Shown here: piece by piece, positions 27,660 through 36,128 of the stretch
How positions within the stretch are numbered: the stretch's first letter is position 1
How the letters are laid out: each line of letters starts with the position of its first letter
NCBI RefSeq assembly: GCF_003387155.1
Contig: NZ_QUMT01000001.1
Span: 620,001-684,000 of the forward strand
DNA length: 64,000 nucleotides
Source of the DNA: Roseateles depolymerans
Lineage (GTDB): Bacteria > Pseudomonadota > Gammaproteobacteria > Burkholderiales > Burkholderiaceae_C
Direction of reading: 5' to 3'
The notes under the pieces: generated by a model
Told to the model about the DNA's origin: nothing
Database searches by the model: none
Seen by the model: only the letters and a program-made list of their open reading frames with translations
Translations under genes and position numbers: made by a program

Positions 27660-28711
27660 GCGCGAACCTGACTCCGGCGGCTGAACCGCCGCGCCCGATC
27701 TCCGAACCGAGCCCCACCGCCGAGCATTACCCGGTGCTGGATGGCGTGCGGGCCATCAGCATCCTGGCGGTGCTGTGGACCCACCTGATGCCCTTCACCC
27801 TGGGGGGCATTCCGCTCAATGAATCGCTGGGCATGTTCGGCATGGCCCTGTTCTTCATCCTCTCCGGCTACCTGATCACCGGGCAGTTGCTCAAGCGGCC
27901 CCCGGTGTCGAGCTTTCTGGCCCGCCGGCTGCTGCGGGTGGTGCCGGCGGCCTGGATTGCGCTGTCGGTGGTGTGGTGGTTCCGACCGGTGGACCTGGAG
28001 ACGGCGCTGAGCTATCTCTTCTTCTACGCCAACCTGCCGCCCCAGCGGCTGGTGCCCCCGATCGACCACTTCTGGAGTCTTTGTGTCGAGGTGCAGTTCT
28101 ACATGCTGGCCGCGCTGATGCTGTGGCTGCGCGTGCGGGCCATCTGGTGGCTGTTCCCGGCGCTGCTGATGACCTTCACCGGCATGCGCATCTCGCACGA
28201 CATCACCGCCTCCAGCGTGACCTGGTTCCGCGCCGACGACCTGCTGGCCGGGGCCTGCCTGGCCCTGGTGATGCATTCGCGTTTCTGGCCGGCGGTGCGC
28301 CAGGTCTTGTCTCGCCCGAGCATGGTGCCCGCTTTCCTGCTGTTACTGATGGCGGGCAGTTTCCTCAGCCATGAGGTGTATAACCCGTTGACCTACCTGC
28401 GGCCTTATGCGGCTGCAGCCTTCGTCGGTGCGCTGATGGCGCAGCCCAGGCATCGACTCTCGATCTGGCTGGGAGGACCGGTATTTGCCTATATCGCTTC
28501 CATTTCCTATGCACTCTATGTGTGGCACTTGCCCCTGGCGGCCACCTGGCTGGGCAGCGGTGATCTCTGGGTCAAATATCTGAAGCGACCGTTGCTGTTG
28601 TTGGTGGTCTTCGGTATTGCGCACGTTTCCACTTTCCAGGTGGAGCGGCGTTTCAACGAGCTGGCCAAGCGTGTCGGGGCAGGGCGCGGCCGGCGGTTGA
28701 AGGAGGTCTGA
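27656..28711 (+). CDS. Acyltransferase 3 family (OafA/YrhL-like) membrane O-acyltransferase
   Basis: 351 residues from a GTG at 27656. 'YPVLDGVRAISILAVLWTHL' is the acyltransferase-3 N-terminal signature with the catalytic-site His, 'FFILSGYLITGQLL' and 'PIDHFWSLCVEVQFY' the next two conserved blocks. Around ten membrane segments. These proteins transfer acetyl or other acyl groups to sugars during envelope polysaccharide synthesis, so it probably O-acetylates the EPS. It is coupled to the polymerase gene and leaves only two bases before the next gene. Confidence 0.9.
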   Translation: MSANLTPAAEPPRPISEPSPTAEHYPVLDGVRAISILAVLWTHLMPFTLGGIPLNESLGMFGMALFFILSGYLITGQLLKRPPVSSFLARRLLRVVPAAWIALSVVWWFRPVDLETALSYLFFYANLPPQRLVPPIDHFWSLCVEVQFYMLAALMLWLRVRAIWWLFPALLMTFTGMRISHDITASSVTWFRADDLLAGACLALVMHSRFWPAVRQVLSRPSMVPAFLLLLMAGSFLSHEVYNPLTYLRPYAAAAFVGALMAQPRHRLSIWLGGPVFAYIASISYALYVWHLPLAATWLGSGDLWVKYLKRPLLLLVVFGIAHVSTFQVERRFNELAKRVGAGRGRRLKEV

Positions 28712-28713
28712 AA

Positions 28714-30363
28714 ATGACGTCACCCTCGCTGTCATCGCTGTTCTCTTCGCCCCGCACTCCGTTGCAAGGGCCGCCCCAACCCGTTGATCGCGCTGATCGC
28801 GCTGATCCCGCTCACCGCGCTCGCCGCGATAGGGGGCGGCTCGCCGGGTCCGCGCGTGCGTGGCTGGGAGACGATCCGCCCGATCGGTCCCAAGCGGCCC
28901 ATCGTCCGGCACGCGCACTCGCGGCCGGTGCGCTGGCGGTGATGCTGTGCGGCACCGACCTGATGCTGGCGCCCGAGGCGTCGGCGCAGACCGCGCCGGC
29001 CCGGGTGTTCGGCACCTACGACACGCCGTTCGCGGCGTTCTCGCCCTGGTACATGCAGCCGGTGGCGCCGGTGCTGAGCGACTTCACCATCCCCACGTCC
29101 AACTATTACCCCACGGTCGCCGAGGGCACCTGGTCCACCGGCGTGTTCAAGGCGCTGGCGTCGGACCCGTCGGTCACCGTCTATCCGCCGGTGGGCAATA
29201 CCAGCGGCATCTGGGATCCGGATGCGGAGAGCTACCGGTCCACCGTGGTGATCCCGCGCTGGCCGGCCAATGTCGTGCCGGCGTCGGGCTCGGACGGGCA
29301 TGCCGACATCATCGACGAGGCCATGGGCATCGTGCATTCGTTCTTCCAGCTGCGGCTGGACAACGGCACCTGGCGCGCCGGCCAGTACGCCTGGGCGCCG
29401 CTGGCGGGCCGCGGCTTCGGGGAGGGCGGCCACTACTACCAGGGCGCCCGCGCCGTGGGCGTGCCGGCCATTGGCGGCGTGATCCGCAAGGCGGAGGTGG
29501 ACGACGGGCTGGGCTGGTACCGGCATGCGCTGGCGATCTCGCTCACCTACAACGCGCTGAGCGCGGCCACCACCTACATCTATCCGGCCACTTCCGCCGA
29601 CAGCAATGCCGCCACGACCAACACCGGCAGCATCCCTCAAGGCGCGCTGCTCATGCTGCCACCGACCTTCGACACCAGCAGCCTGACCAATCTCAAGCTG
29701 CGCAAGGTGGCGGAAACGCTCAAGCGCTACGGCGGCTATGTGGTGGACCGCAACTACGGCACCCCGTTTGTCATCTACGCCGAAAACGGCAGCAACTTCA
29801 ACCTGATGCCCAATGGCTGGGACAACACCACAGCCAATGAGCTGCAGGCGGTGCGGTCGGCGCTGCGGCAGGTGGTGAGCGTGTCGGGCTGGATCGACGG
29901 CAACGGCGCGCCCATCGTGCCCGAGCAGCGGCTGAACATCCTGTCGATGCGGGGACAGTGGTCGCTGCAGCGCAGCTCGCCGCTGGGGACCTACGACACC
30001 TGGAAGCAGGCGGTTGTCTTCCCCTACAACGCGGTGGATGTGGTGCAGGTGAACTACAGCACCCGCACCATCAGCAATGTGGCCTGGGCCAAGCCGGTGG
30101 CCGGCACGCCCTACAAGCTCACCGCCCGCTGCAGCGGCGGCGGTCGGCTGCGGCTGGCCCTGTATGACAACAGCGGCACCAAGCTGTATGACAGCGGTGA
30201 GCTGGCCAACGGCGCCGTGGCCACCTTCAACTGGCCGGCCAACTATGCGCGCGTGGCGGTGTATGCCTACAGCGGCAATGCCGGCACCGTCTCCACCGTC
30301 GGCGGCACGCTCGTCTCGGACGCGCCGCTCAATGCCTTGTCCGGAAAGATCTTGATGAAATGA
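28714..30363 (+). CDS. Secreted EPS-locus protein of unknown function, paralogue 1
   Basis: 549 residues from the ATG at 28714, which has a perfect GGAGGT 6 nt upstream. A long Arg/Asp-rich N-region (about 65 residues, built partly on a GCGCTGATC repeat) precedes a signal-like core 'LAAGALAVMLCG' ending '...EASAQ'. The mature protein of about 455 residues is paralogous to the one at 31106. Shared blocks: 'GIWDPDAES', 'VPASGSDGHAD', 'HSFFQL', 'YYQGARAVGVPAIGG', 'YRHALAISLTYNALS', 'ETLKRYGGYVVDRNYGTPF', 'LNILSMRGQWSL' and a beta-rich C-terminus. I know no name for the family. Candidate roles are polysaccharide binding or cleavage; no catalytic site is provable. Confidence 0.8.
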   Translation: MTSPSLSSLFSSPRTPLQGPPQPVDRADRADPAHRARRDRGRLAGSARAWLGDDPPDRSQAAHRPARALAAGALAVMLCGTDLMLAPEASAQTAPARVFGTYDTPFAAFSPWYMQPVAPVLSDFTIPTSNYYPTVAEGTWSTGVFKALASDPSVTVYPPVGNTSGIWDPDAESYRSTVVIPRWPANVVPASGSDGHADIIDEAMGIVHSFFQLRLDNGTWRAGQYAWAPLAGRGFGEGGHYYQGARAVGVPAIGGVIRKAEVDDGLGWYRHALAISLTYNALSAATTYIYPATSADSNAATTNTGSIPQGALLMLPPTFDTSSLTNLKLRKVAETLKRYGGYVVDRNYGTPFVIYAENGSNFNLMPNGWDNTTANELQAVRSALRQVVSVSGWIDGNGAPIVPEQRLNILSMRGQWSLQRSSPLGTYDTWKQAVVFPYNAVDVVQVNYSTRTISNVAWAKPVAGTPYKLTARCSGGGRLRLALYDNSGTKLYDSGELANGAVATFNWPANYARVAVYAYSGNAGTVSTVGGTLVSDAPLNALSGKILMK

Positions 30364-31007
30364 GCCAGGCGGATGCGGATCGGGACTGGCAAGCCGACCT
30401 GGCGCGTTGCGGCGACGCACGCGCCTGGCGGCGCGAGCAATCCCTCTGGGCCCTGTGGGTCTACCGGTTTGGCCGGCGCGTGGACGCCATGCCGCCTGGC
30501 ATGGGCCGGCGCTGGCGCACCAAGGCCTACTGGCTGATGTTCCGGGTGGTGGAAACCGTGACCGGCATCAGCCTGCCCAAGGATTGCCGGATTGGTCCCG
30601 GTTTGCGCATCTGGCACTTCGGCGGCATCTTCGTGAATCCCGGCACCGTGATCGGCGCCCAATGCACCTTGCGACAAGGTGTGACGCTGGGTAACCGCGT
30701 GCCGGACGGCCCCTGCCCGGTGCTGGAAGACGGCGTGGAGCTGGGGGCCTATGCGCAGGTGATCGGCGGTGTGCGGCTGGGCGCCGGCTGCCGCATCGGC
30801 GCCATGGCGGTGGTGTTACAGGACGTGCCCCCGGGGGCGACCGCCGTTGGGAACCCGGCACGAATCCTGCCCTTGCCGACGACCAGTGCACCGGCGGCGT
30901 CCACCGGCACCGATGCGGTGCCTCCAGCTGCCGCTGTGTCCCCCATGTCCCGGACACCGGGGGCGGATGAACCTATAAAAACATCGCCGACATCGATCGG
31001 CGGTTGA
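30360..31007 (+). CDS. Serine-acetyltransferase-like hexapeptide O-acetyltransferase
   Basis: 215 residues, coupled to the previous gene by ATGA. A helical N-terminal region is followed by a left-handed beta-helix of hexapeptide repeats: 'FVNPGTVIGAQCTLRQGVTL', 'LEDGVELGAYAQVIGGVRLG', 'CRIGAMAVVLQDVPPGATAV', then 'GNPARIL', the standard end of the family. 'IWHFGGIFVNP' holds the catalytic-type His. In EPS clusters such proteins acetylate sugars rather than serine. The last 45 residues are low-complexity and atypical. It sits between the two secreted paralogues, suggesting a shared pathway. Confidence 0.86.
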   Translation: MSQADADRDWQADLARCGDARAWRREQSLWALWVYRFGRRVDAMPPGMGRRWRTKAYWLMFRVVETVTGISLPKDCRIGPGLRIWHFGGIFVNPGTVIGAQCTLRQGVTLGNRVPDGPCPVLEDGVELGAYAQVIGGVRLGAGCRIGAMAVVLQDVPPGATAVGNPARILPLPTTSAPAASTGTDAVPPAAAVSPMSRTPGADEPIKTSPTSIGG

Positions 31008-31105
31008 ATCGAGACAGGGGTGGCCACCCGCATGGCTTGTGGTGACTCGCGGCCTGACTGGTCGTGGGTCGGCGTGATCGAGGGAAGTACGGAAGGGTAG
31101 CCAAC

Positions 31106-32623
31106 ATGACGATGCAATGGGATCGACGCCACTGGTGCGGCGCCAGCCTGGGGCTGGCCGCTGCCGCCCTGGCGCCGGGCCTGGCCGGGGCCCAGCAGCG
31201 GCAGGACCCGCAGGAGAAGTCGGCCGAGAAGGGGGCCGAGAAAGGGTCCGAGAAGGGCCAGGACAAGCGCCGTGGTGGCGCTGAGCGCGGTGAAGGCCGC
31301 GGCTCCACCCGTTTCGGCACCGCCGAGCGCCCGTTCTCCGCCCAGTCGCCCTGGAACTGCCGCCCGATCGATCCCGTGCTGGACAGCTGGAGCATTCCCA
31401 AGGACGCGTATTTCCCGGCCATCGAAAGCGGCAAGTATTCGGTCGGCGTCTTCCTCTGCAGCCCGGACGACCAACCCCAGCGCGTGCTGGGCCCGGTGAA
31501 CCAGAAGGGCGTCTGGGATCCGGATGCCGAAGCAATGGTCCCGGAAGTGTTGATCCCGCGCTGGCCCGCCAGCGTGCTGCCGGCCAGCGGCTCGGACGGC
31601 CATGCCGATCTGGTGGACCCGCAGGCCGGCATCATCCATTCCTTCTTCCAGCTCAAGAAGGTGGGCGACGACTGGCGCGCCCAGCAATATGCCTGGACCC
31701 GCCTGGACGGCCGCGGCTGGGGAGACCCGGCGCATTACTTCCAGGGCGCCCGCGCCGCCGGCGTGCCCACCATGGGCGGGCTGATCCGCAGCCATGAAAT
31801 CGAGGACGGCGAGCCGCTCTACCGCCATGCGCTGGCGATGTCGCTGACCTTCTCCGGCCTGAGCCCTTCACCCGGCTACATCTTCCCCGCCACCTCGGCC
31901 GACCGGGGCTTCGAGCAGAACAAGGGCCAGATTCCCGAAGGCGCGCTGCTGATGCTGCCGCCGGACTTCGAGATCCGCTCGCTGGGCGACCTGAGCATGC
32001 GCAAGATCGGCGAGACGCTCAAGCGCTACGGCGGCTACGTGGTGGACCGCAACCACGGCACGCCCTTCTGCATCTATGCCGAAATCGGCGCCCGCTTCCC
32101 CATCGTGCTGAAGAACGGCTGGAACAGCCAGGTCGGCAACGACCTGGAGCGGCTGCGCGGCGCCCTGCGCCAAGTCAAGTCGGCCAAGGGCTGGCTGGAC
32201 GGCAACGACCGGCCGGTGGACCTGGACGCGCCGATGAACGTGCTGTCCATGCGCGGCGACTGGCGTGCCGTCAAAGGCACGGCCCGCGCGCGCTACGACA
32301 CCTGGCGCCAGGCGGTGGTCTTCGAGGACGCCCGCGAGGCGGTGCTGGCCGTGGAAGGCAACCGGCAGCTCAGCGGCGTGACCTGGGCGCGTCCCCAGGC
32401 GGGCCAGGCCTGCCGCCTCACCGCACGCTGCACCGGCGACGCCCGCCTGCGGGTGGAGCTGAAGGATCGCGGCGGCCGCACGCTGGCCGACAGCGGCGAG
32501 CTGGACAACGGCAAGAGCGCCAAGTTTGACTGGCCGGACGGCGTGGCCTCGGTGCGCACGTCGGTCAAGGCCTCGGGCAGCGGCAGTGCCAGCGCCGACC
32601 TGCGCGTGGTGGCCGGCGCATGA
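31106..32623 (+). CDS. Secreted EPS-locus protein of unknown function, paralogue 2
   Basis: 505 residues from the ATG at 31106 with GGAAGGG upstream. The N-terminus 'WDRRHWCGASLGLAAAALAP' has an Arg pair and resembles a Tat or Sec signal, then comes a charged linker of repeated Glu-Lys-x ('EKSAEKGAEKGSEKGQ'). The rest is colinear with paralogue 1 at 28714: 'GVWDPDAEA', 'LPASGSDGHADLVD', 'HSFFQL', 'HYFQGARAAGVPTMGG', 'YRHALAMSLTFSGLS', 'PEGALLMLPPDFE', 'ETLKRYGGYVVDRNHGTPF' and 'MNVLSMRGDW'. The duplication is old. I recall loosely similar secreted proteins in actinobacteria but cannot name a family or activity. Confidence 0.8.
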   Translation: MTMQWDRRHWCGASLGLAAAALAPGLAGAQQRQDPQEKSAEKGAEKGSEKGQDKRRGGAERGEGRGSTRFGTAERPFSAQSPWNCRPIDPVLDSWSIPKDAYFPAIESGKYSVGVFLCSPDDQPQRVLGPVNQKGVWDPDAEAMVPEVLIPRWPASVLPASGSDGHADLVDPQAGIIHSFFQLKKVGDDWRAQQYAWTRLDGRGWGDPAHYFQGARAAGVPTMGGLIRSHEIEDGEPLYRHALAMSLTFSGLSPSPGYIFPATSADRGFEQNKGQIPEGALLMLPPDFEIRSLGDLSMRKIGETLKRYGGYVVDRNHGTPFCIYAEIGARFPIVLKNGWNSQVGNDLERLRGALRQVKSAKGWLDGNDRPVDLDAPMNVLSMRGDWRAVKGTARARYDTWRQAVVFEDAREAVLAVEGNRQLSGVTWARPQAGQACRLTARCTGDARLRVELKDRGGRTLADSGELDNGKSAKFDWPDGVASVRTSVKASGSGSASADLRVVAGA

Positions 32624-32829
32624 GCGCGCCCGCGTCGCCGCAAGCGCCGATGTCCCCGTTGTCCGGGCCGACGGGCATGACCAAGGTCATTGAGGCGCCG
32701 GCAGCGGCGCCTGCATCATCGCGCCCCGGCGCGGCCGTCGCCGGGGGGCCGGTGGGTGGCAGCCCCTCGTCGGCCCCTCCATCCCACCGTCAGTCCCACC
32801 CTCAGCCCCCCGTTGTCCCGAGGAATTCC

Positions 32830-34035
32830 GTGAAGGTCGCGTATCTCGTCAACCACTATCCCAAGGTGAGCCACACCTTCATCCGTCGCGAGATCCTGGC
32901 GCTGGAGAAGCATGGCGTGCCGGTGCAGCGGCTGGCGATTCGCGGCTGGGACGACCCGGCGCCGGATGCGCAGGACCAGGCCGAGAAGGCCCGCACCCAA
33001 TACCTGCTGCAAGGCGGCGGCGTGGCACTGGCCAAGGCCTTCGTGTCCGAAGCCGTGCGCGCCCCGGGACGCTTTCTCCAGGCCCTGCGCCTGGCCCTGC
33101 GCATTGGCCTGCGGGCCGACCGGCCCTGGCCGCTGCACCTCGTCTACCTGGCCGAAGCCTGCGTGGCCCTGCGGATGCTGCGAGAGGCCGGCGCCACCCA
33201 TGTACATGCGCACTTCGGCACCAATTCGGCGGAAGTGGCCATGCTGGTCGAGGCCCTGGGCGGCCCCGGCTACAGCTTCACCGTGCATGGCCCCGAGGAA
33301 TTCGACAAGCCCGAGTTCCTGCACCTGGGCGAGAAGATCCGCCGCGCACGCTTCGTGGTGGCCATCACCTCCTTCTGCCGCAGCCAGCTGTACCGCTGGG
33401 TGGACCGTCAGCACTGGAACAAGGTGCGGGTGGTGCATTGCGGGCTGGAGCCGGCCTTCCATCAGGTTCATGCCGCCCCGCCGACCGGCCGGCGGCTGGT
33501 CTGTGTCGGGCGCCTGTCCGAGCAGAAGGGCCATCTGCTGCTGATCGAGGCGGCTGCCCTGGTGGCGGCGCAGGAACCGGACTTCGAGCTGGTGCTGGCC
33601 GGCGACGGCGAGCTGCGCGGCGCCATCGAAGAGCGCATCCGCGCCCACCGCCTGGAGCGCCACGTGCGCATCACCGGCTGGATCAGCAGCGACCAGGTCC
33701 GCCAGGAGCTGATCGACGCCCGTGCGCTGGTCTTGGCCAGCTTCGCCGAAGGCCTGCCGGTGGTGGTGATGGAAGCCATGGCCCTGGGCCGCCCGGTGGT
33801 GAGCACCGGCATTGCGGGGATACCCGAGCTGGTGCTGCCGGACGAGAATGGCTGGCTGGTGCCGGCCGGTGACGCCCCGGCGCTGGCCACCGCCATGCTG
33901 GCCTGCCTGCGGACCGAGGACAGTGCCCTGGCCGCCATGGGCCAGTCGGCGCGCCAACGGGTGCTGATGCGCCACGATGTGGATGTCGAGGCCGAGCGGC
34001 TGGCCGATCTCTTCCAGGAGTATGTCCATGCTTGA
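32830..34035 (+). CDS. Glycosyltransferase family 4 (GT-B), EPS biosynthesis
   Basis: About 401 residues. The GTG at 32830 has GAGGAA 5-6 nt upstream and starts exactly at the conserved 'VKVAYLVNHYPKVSHTFIRR'. An in-frame ATG at 32620 overlapping the previous stop would add 70 Pro/Ala/Ser-rich residues with good codon bias, so the longer form is possible. The GT-B fold shows 'HVHAHFGTNSAEVAML', 'FTVHGPEEFDKPEFL', the donor-site 'VCVGRLSEQKGHLLLIEAAA' and the EX7E-type 'ASFAEGLPVVVMEAMALGRP'. It resembles the WcaL/exosortase-associated GT4 group and transfers a sugar from a nucleotide donor to the lipid-linked repeat. Confidence 0.9.
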   Translation: MKVAYLVNHYPKVSHTFIRREILALEKHGVPVQRLAIRGWDDPAPDAQDQAEKARTQYLLQGGGVALAKAFVSEAVRAPGRFLQALRLALRIGLRADRPWPLHLVYLAEACVALRMLREAGATHVHAHFGTNSAEVAMLVEALGGPGYSFTVHGPEEFDKPEFLHLGEKIRRARFVVAITSFCRSQLYRWVDRQHWNKVRVVHCGLEPAFHQVHAAPPTGRRLVCVGRLSEQKGHLLLIEAAALVAAQEPDFELVLAGDGELRGAIEERIRAHRLERHVRITGWISSDQVRQELIDARALVLASFAEGLPVVVMEAMALGRPVVSTGIAGIPELVLPDENGWLVPAGDAPALATAMLACLRTEDSALAAMGQSARQRVLMRHDVDVEAERLADLFQEYVHA

Positions 34036-35236
34036 ACTGCTGCAGGGCCTGCCCTGGCTGCTGGTGCTGATGCTGAGCCTGCTGCTGGCCGTCCCGGCCT
34101 TGCTGCTGCTGGCGCAGGTGGTGCTGGCCTTGCTGCCGGACCGGACCGAGCGAGAGCACCCTCGGCCCGAACGCATCGCCGTGGTCATGCCGGCCCACAA
34201 CGAGGGCCGGGGCCTGCGGCCGACCCTGATGCAGGCCATGGCCCAGTTGGGGCCGCAGGACCGCATCCTGGTCGTGGCCGACAACTGCACCGACGACACC
34301 GCCGCCCAGGCGCGTGAATTCGATGTGACCGTGGTGGAGCGCACCCATGCGACCGACCGCGGCAAAGGCTTCGCGCTGGACTTCGGCGTGCGGCACCTGG
34401 AAGCGCTGGCGATCCAGGAAGGGCATGCGCCCGATGTGGTGGTGATCCTGGACGCCGACTGCGAGCTGGGCCCGCGCCTGCTGCCGCGGATCGCCTCGGT
34501 GGCCCATGCCACCGGCCGGCCGGTGCAGGCCACCTACCTGATGGAAGCGGCCAATGACGGACTGAAGGCGCGCATCGCCGAATTCGCCATGCGGGTGAAG
34601 AACCTGGTGCGGCCGCGTGGCATGCACCAGCTGGGACTGCCCTGCGGCCTGTACGGCACCGGCATGGCCTTCCCATGGGCGGTGGCGGTGCAGGCGCCGC
34701 TGGCCAGCGGCCATCTGGCCGAAGACATGCAGCTGGGCGTGCGCCTGGCCCAGCTCGGCGCGCCCCCGCTGCTGTGCGAGGACGCGCTGGTGACCAGCGT
34801 GTTTGCCAAGAGCCAGGAAGGCGCCGCCAGCCAGCGCACCCGCTGGGAACACGGCCACCTGGCCATGCTGGTGGGCGAGGGCCCCCGTCTGCTGTGGCGC
34901 TCCATGCGGCCGGGCCGCGGGGCCCAGCTGCTGCAGGTGCTGGACATGCTGGTGCCGCCGCTGACGCTGCTGGCGCTGATGCAGGTGGGCTGGCTGATGG
35001 TCACCCTGCTGCTGGCCGTGCTGCTGGGCTGGTGGGCGCCGATGGGGGTGGCGCTGCTGAGCGTGCTGATGCTGGTGGGGGCCATCGTCATTGCGCAGCA
35101 GCGCTGGGCCGACGACATCCTGAGCCTGTCCGAACTCGCCGGCGCGCCGCTGCTGCTGCTGTCCAAGGTCCCGCTCTACCTGCGCTTTGTCTTCAAGCGC
35201 CAGGTCGAGTGGGTGCGAACCAAACGAGATCTGTGA
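34028..35236 (+). CDS. Membrane glycosyltransferase family 2
   Basis: 402 residues from the ATG at 34028, preceded by AGGAG with 7-nt spacing; it overlaps the previous gene by 8 nt. An N-terminal membrane segment is followed by a GT-A domain: 'IAVVMPAHNEGRGLRPTLMQ', 'VVADNCTDDTAAQAREFDV', the D-x-D 'ILDADCELGPRLLP', and the processive-type 'QRTRWEHGHLAM' (Q-x-x-R-W). Two to three C-terminal membrane segments end the protein. The Q-x-x-R-W motif with membrane spans is typical of inverting polymerising or lipid-linked glycosyltransferases. Confidence 0.9.
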   Translation: MLELLQGLPWLLVLMLSLLLAVPALLLLAQVVLALLPDRTEREHPRPERIAVVMPAHNEGRGLRPTLMQAMAQLGPQDRILVVADNCTDDTAAQAREFDVTVVERTHATDRGKGFALDFGVRHLEALAIQEGHAPDVVVILDADCELGPRLLPRIASVAHATGRPVQATYLMEAANDGLKARIAEFAMRVKNLVRPRGMHQLGLPCGLYGTGMAFPWAVAVQAPLASGHLAEDMQLGVRLAQLGAPPLLCEDALVTSVFAKSQEGAASQRTRWEHGHLAMLVGEGPRLLWRSMRPGRGAQLLQVLDMLVPPLTLLALMQVGWLMVTLLLAVLLGWWAPMGVALLSVLMLVGAIVIAQQRWADDILSLSELAGAPLLLLSKVPLYLRFVFKRQVEWVRTKRDL

Positions 35237-35261
35237 CGGCGCCCCCGGCCCGTTCTGCCTG

Positions 35262-36092
35262 ATGAGTGCCCGTCTTCCCATGACCCCTTCCGCCTCCGTG
35301 ACGCCCGCCGCGACGTCGGCCTCCGCGGCCGTGCTGCCCACCATTGCGGTGGACGGCCTGCCGTTCGTGGCCAGCACCGTCCCGCAGCTGACCGACCACA
35401 TCGTGGCCGAAGCCCTCGCCGGGCGCGGCGGCTGGGTGGTGACGCCCAATGTCGACATCCTGCGCCGCTGGCGCCAGGAGCCCGAATTCCGCGCCCTGGT
35501 GGCCGATGCCAATGTGTTCACGGCGGACGGACGTCCGATCGTCTGGGCCAGCCAGTTGCAGGGCACGCCGCTGCCGGCGCGCCTGACCGGCTCCGACCTG
35601 TTCGTGCAACTGGTCACCCGCGCGCATGCGGCCGGCTTGCGCATGGCCTTCATCGGCGGCAACGAAGGCGCGGCGGAAGCGGCGGCGAAGACTCTGCTGC
35701 CGCAGGGGCACGAAGCGACGGTGCGCTGCCTCTGCCCGCCTTTTGGCTTCGAGCAAAAGCCCGAGGAGATGGCCCGCCTGGAGCGGCTGCTGATCGACTG
35801 GCAGCCGCAGATCGTCTTCATTGGCCTGGGCTCGCCCAAGCAGGAAAAACTCATTGCCCGCCTGCGTCCGCTGGCCCCGAGCGCCTGGTACCTGGGCGTG
35901 GGCGTCAGCTTCAGTTTCGTGGCCGGCGATGTGAAACGCGCCCCGGGCTGGATGCAGCGCTCCGGGCTGGAATGGCTGCACCGGCTGGTGCAGGAGCCGG
36001 GCCGTCTGGCCCATCGATATCTGGTGGACGGCGTGCCGTTTGCGCTGGGCCTGCTGTGGCGGGCTTCGCGGGCCAGGAAGCGTCTGTCGTGA
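35262..36092 (+). CDS. WecG/TagA/CpsF-family glycosyltransferase (GT26)
   Basis: 276 residues from the ATG at 35262. The GT26 signature is present: 'VVTPNVDILRRW', 'FTADGRPIVWASQLQG' with the catalytic-type Asp, 'RLTGSDLFVQLVTRA', 'FIGGNEGAAEAAAKTL' and 'VFIGLGSPKQEKLIA'. Characterised members transfer ManNAc or its uronic acid to an undecaprenyl-linked acceptor; wecB and a UDP-HexNAc dehydrogenase in the same locus (47.7 and 52.5 kb) would supply exactly such donors. The Thr/Ala/Ser-rich first 25 residues are variable. Confidence 0.92.
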   Translation: MSARLPMTPSASVTPAATSASAAVLPTIAVDGLPFVASTVPQLTDHIVAEALAGRGGWVVTPNVDILRRWRQEPEFRALVADANVFTADGRPIVWASQLQGTPLPARLTGSDLFVQLVTRAHAAGLRMAFIGGNEGAAEAAAKTLLPQGHEATVRCLCPPFGFEQKPEEMARLERLLIDWQPQIVFIGLGSPKQEKLIARLRPLAPSAWYLGVGVSFSFVAGDVKRAPGWMQRSGLEWLHRLVQEPGRLAHRYLVDGVPFALGLLWRASRARKRLS

Positions 36093-36128
36093 ACAGGGGC
36101 GTGGTGATGAACGTAGCGAGGGGCATGC

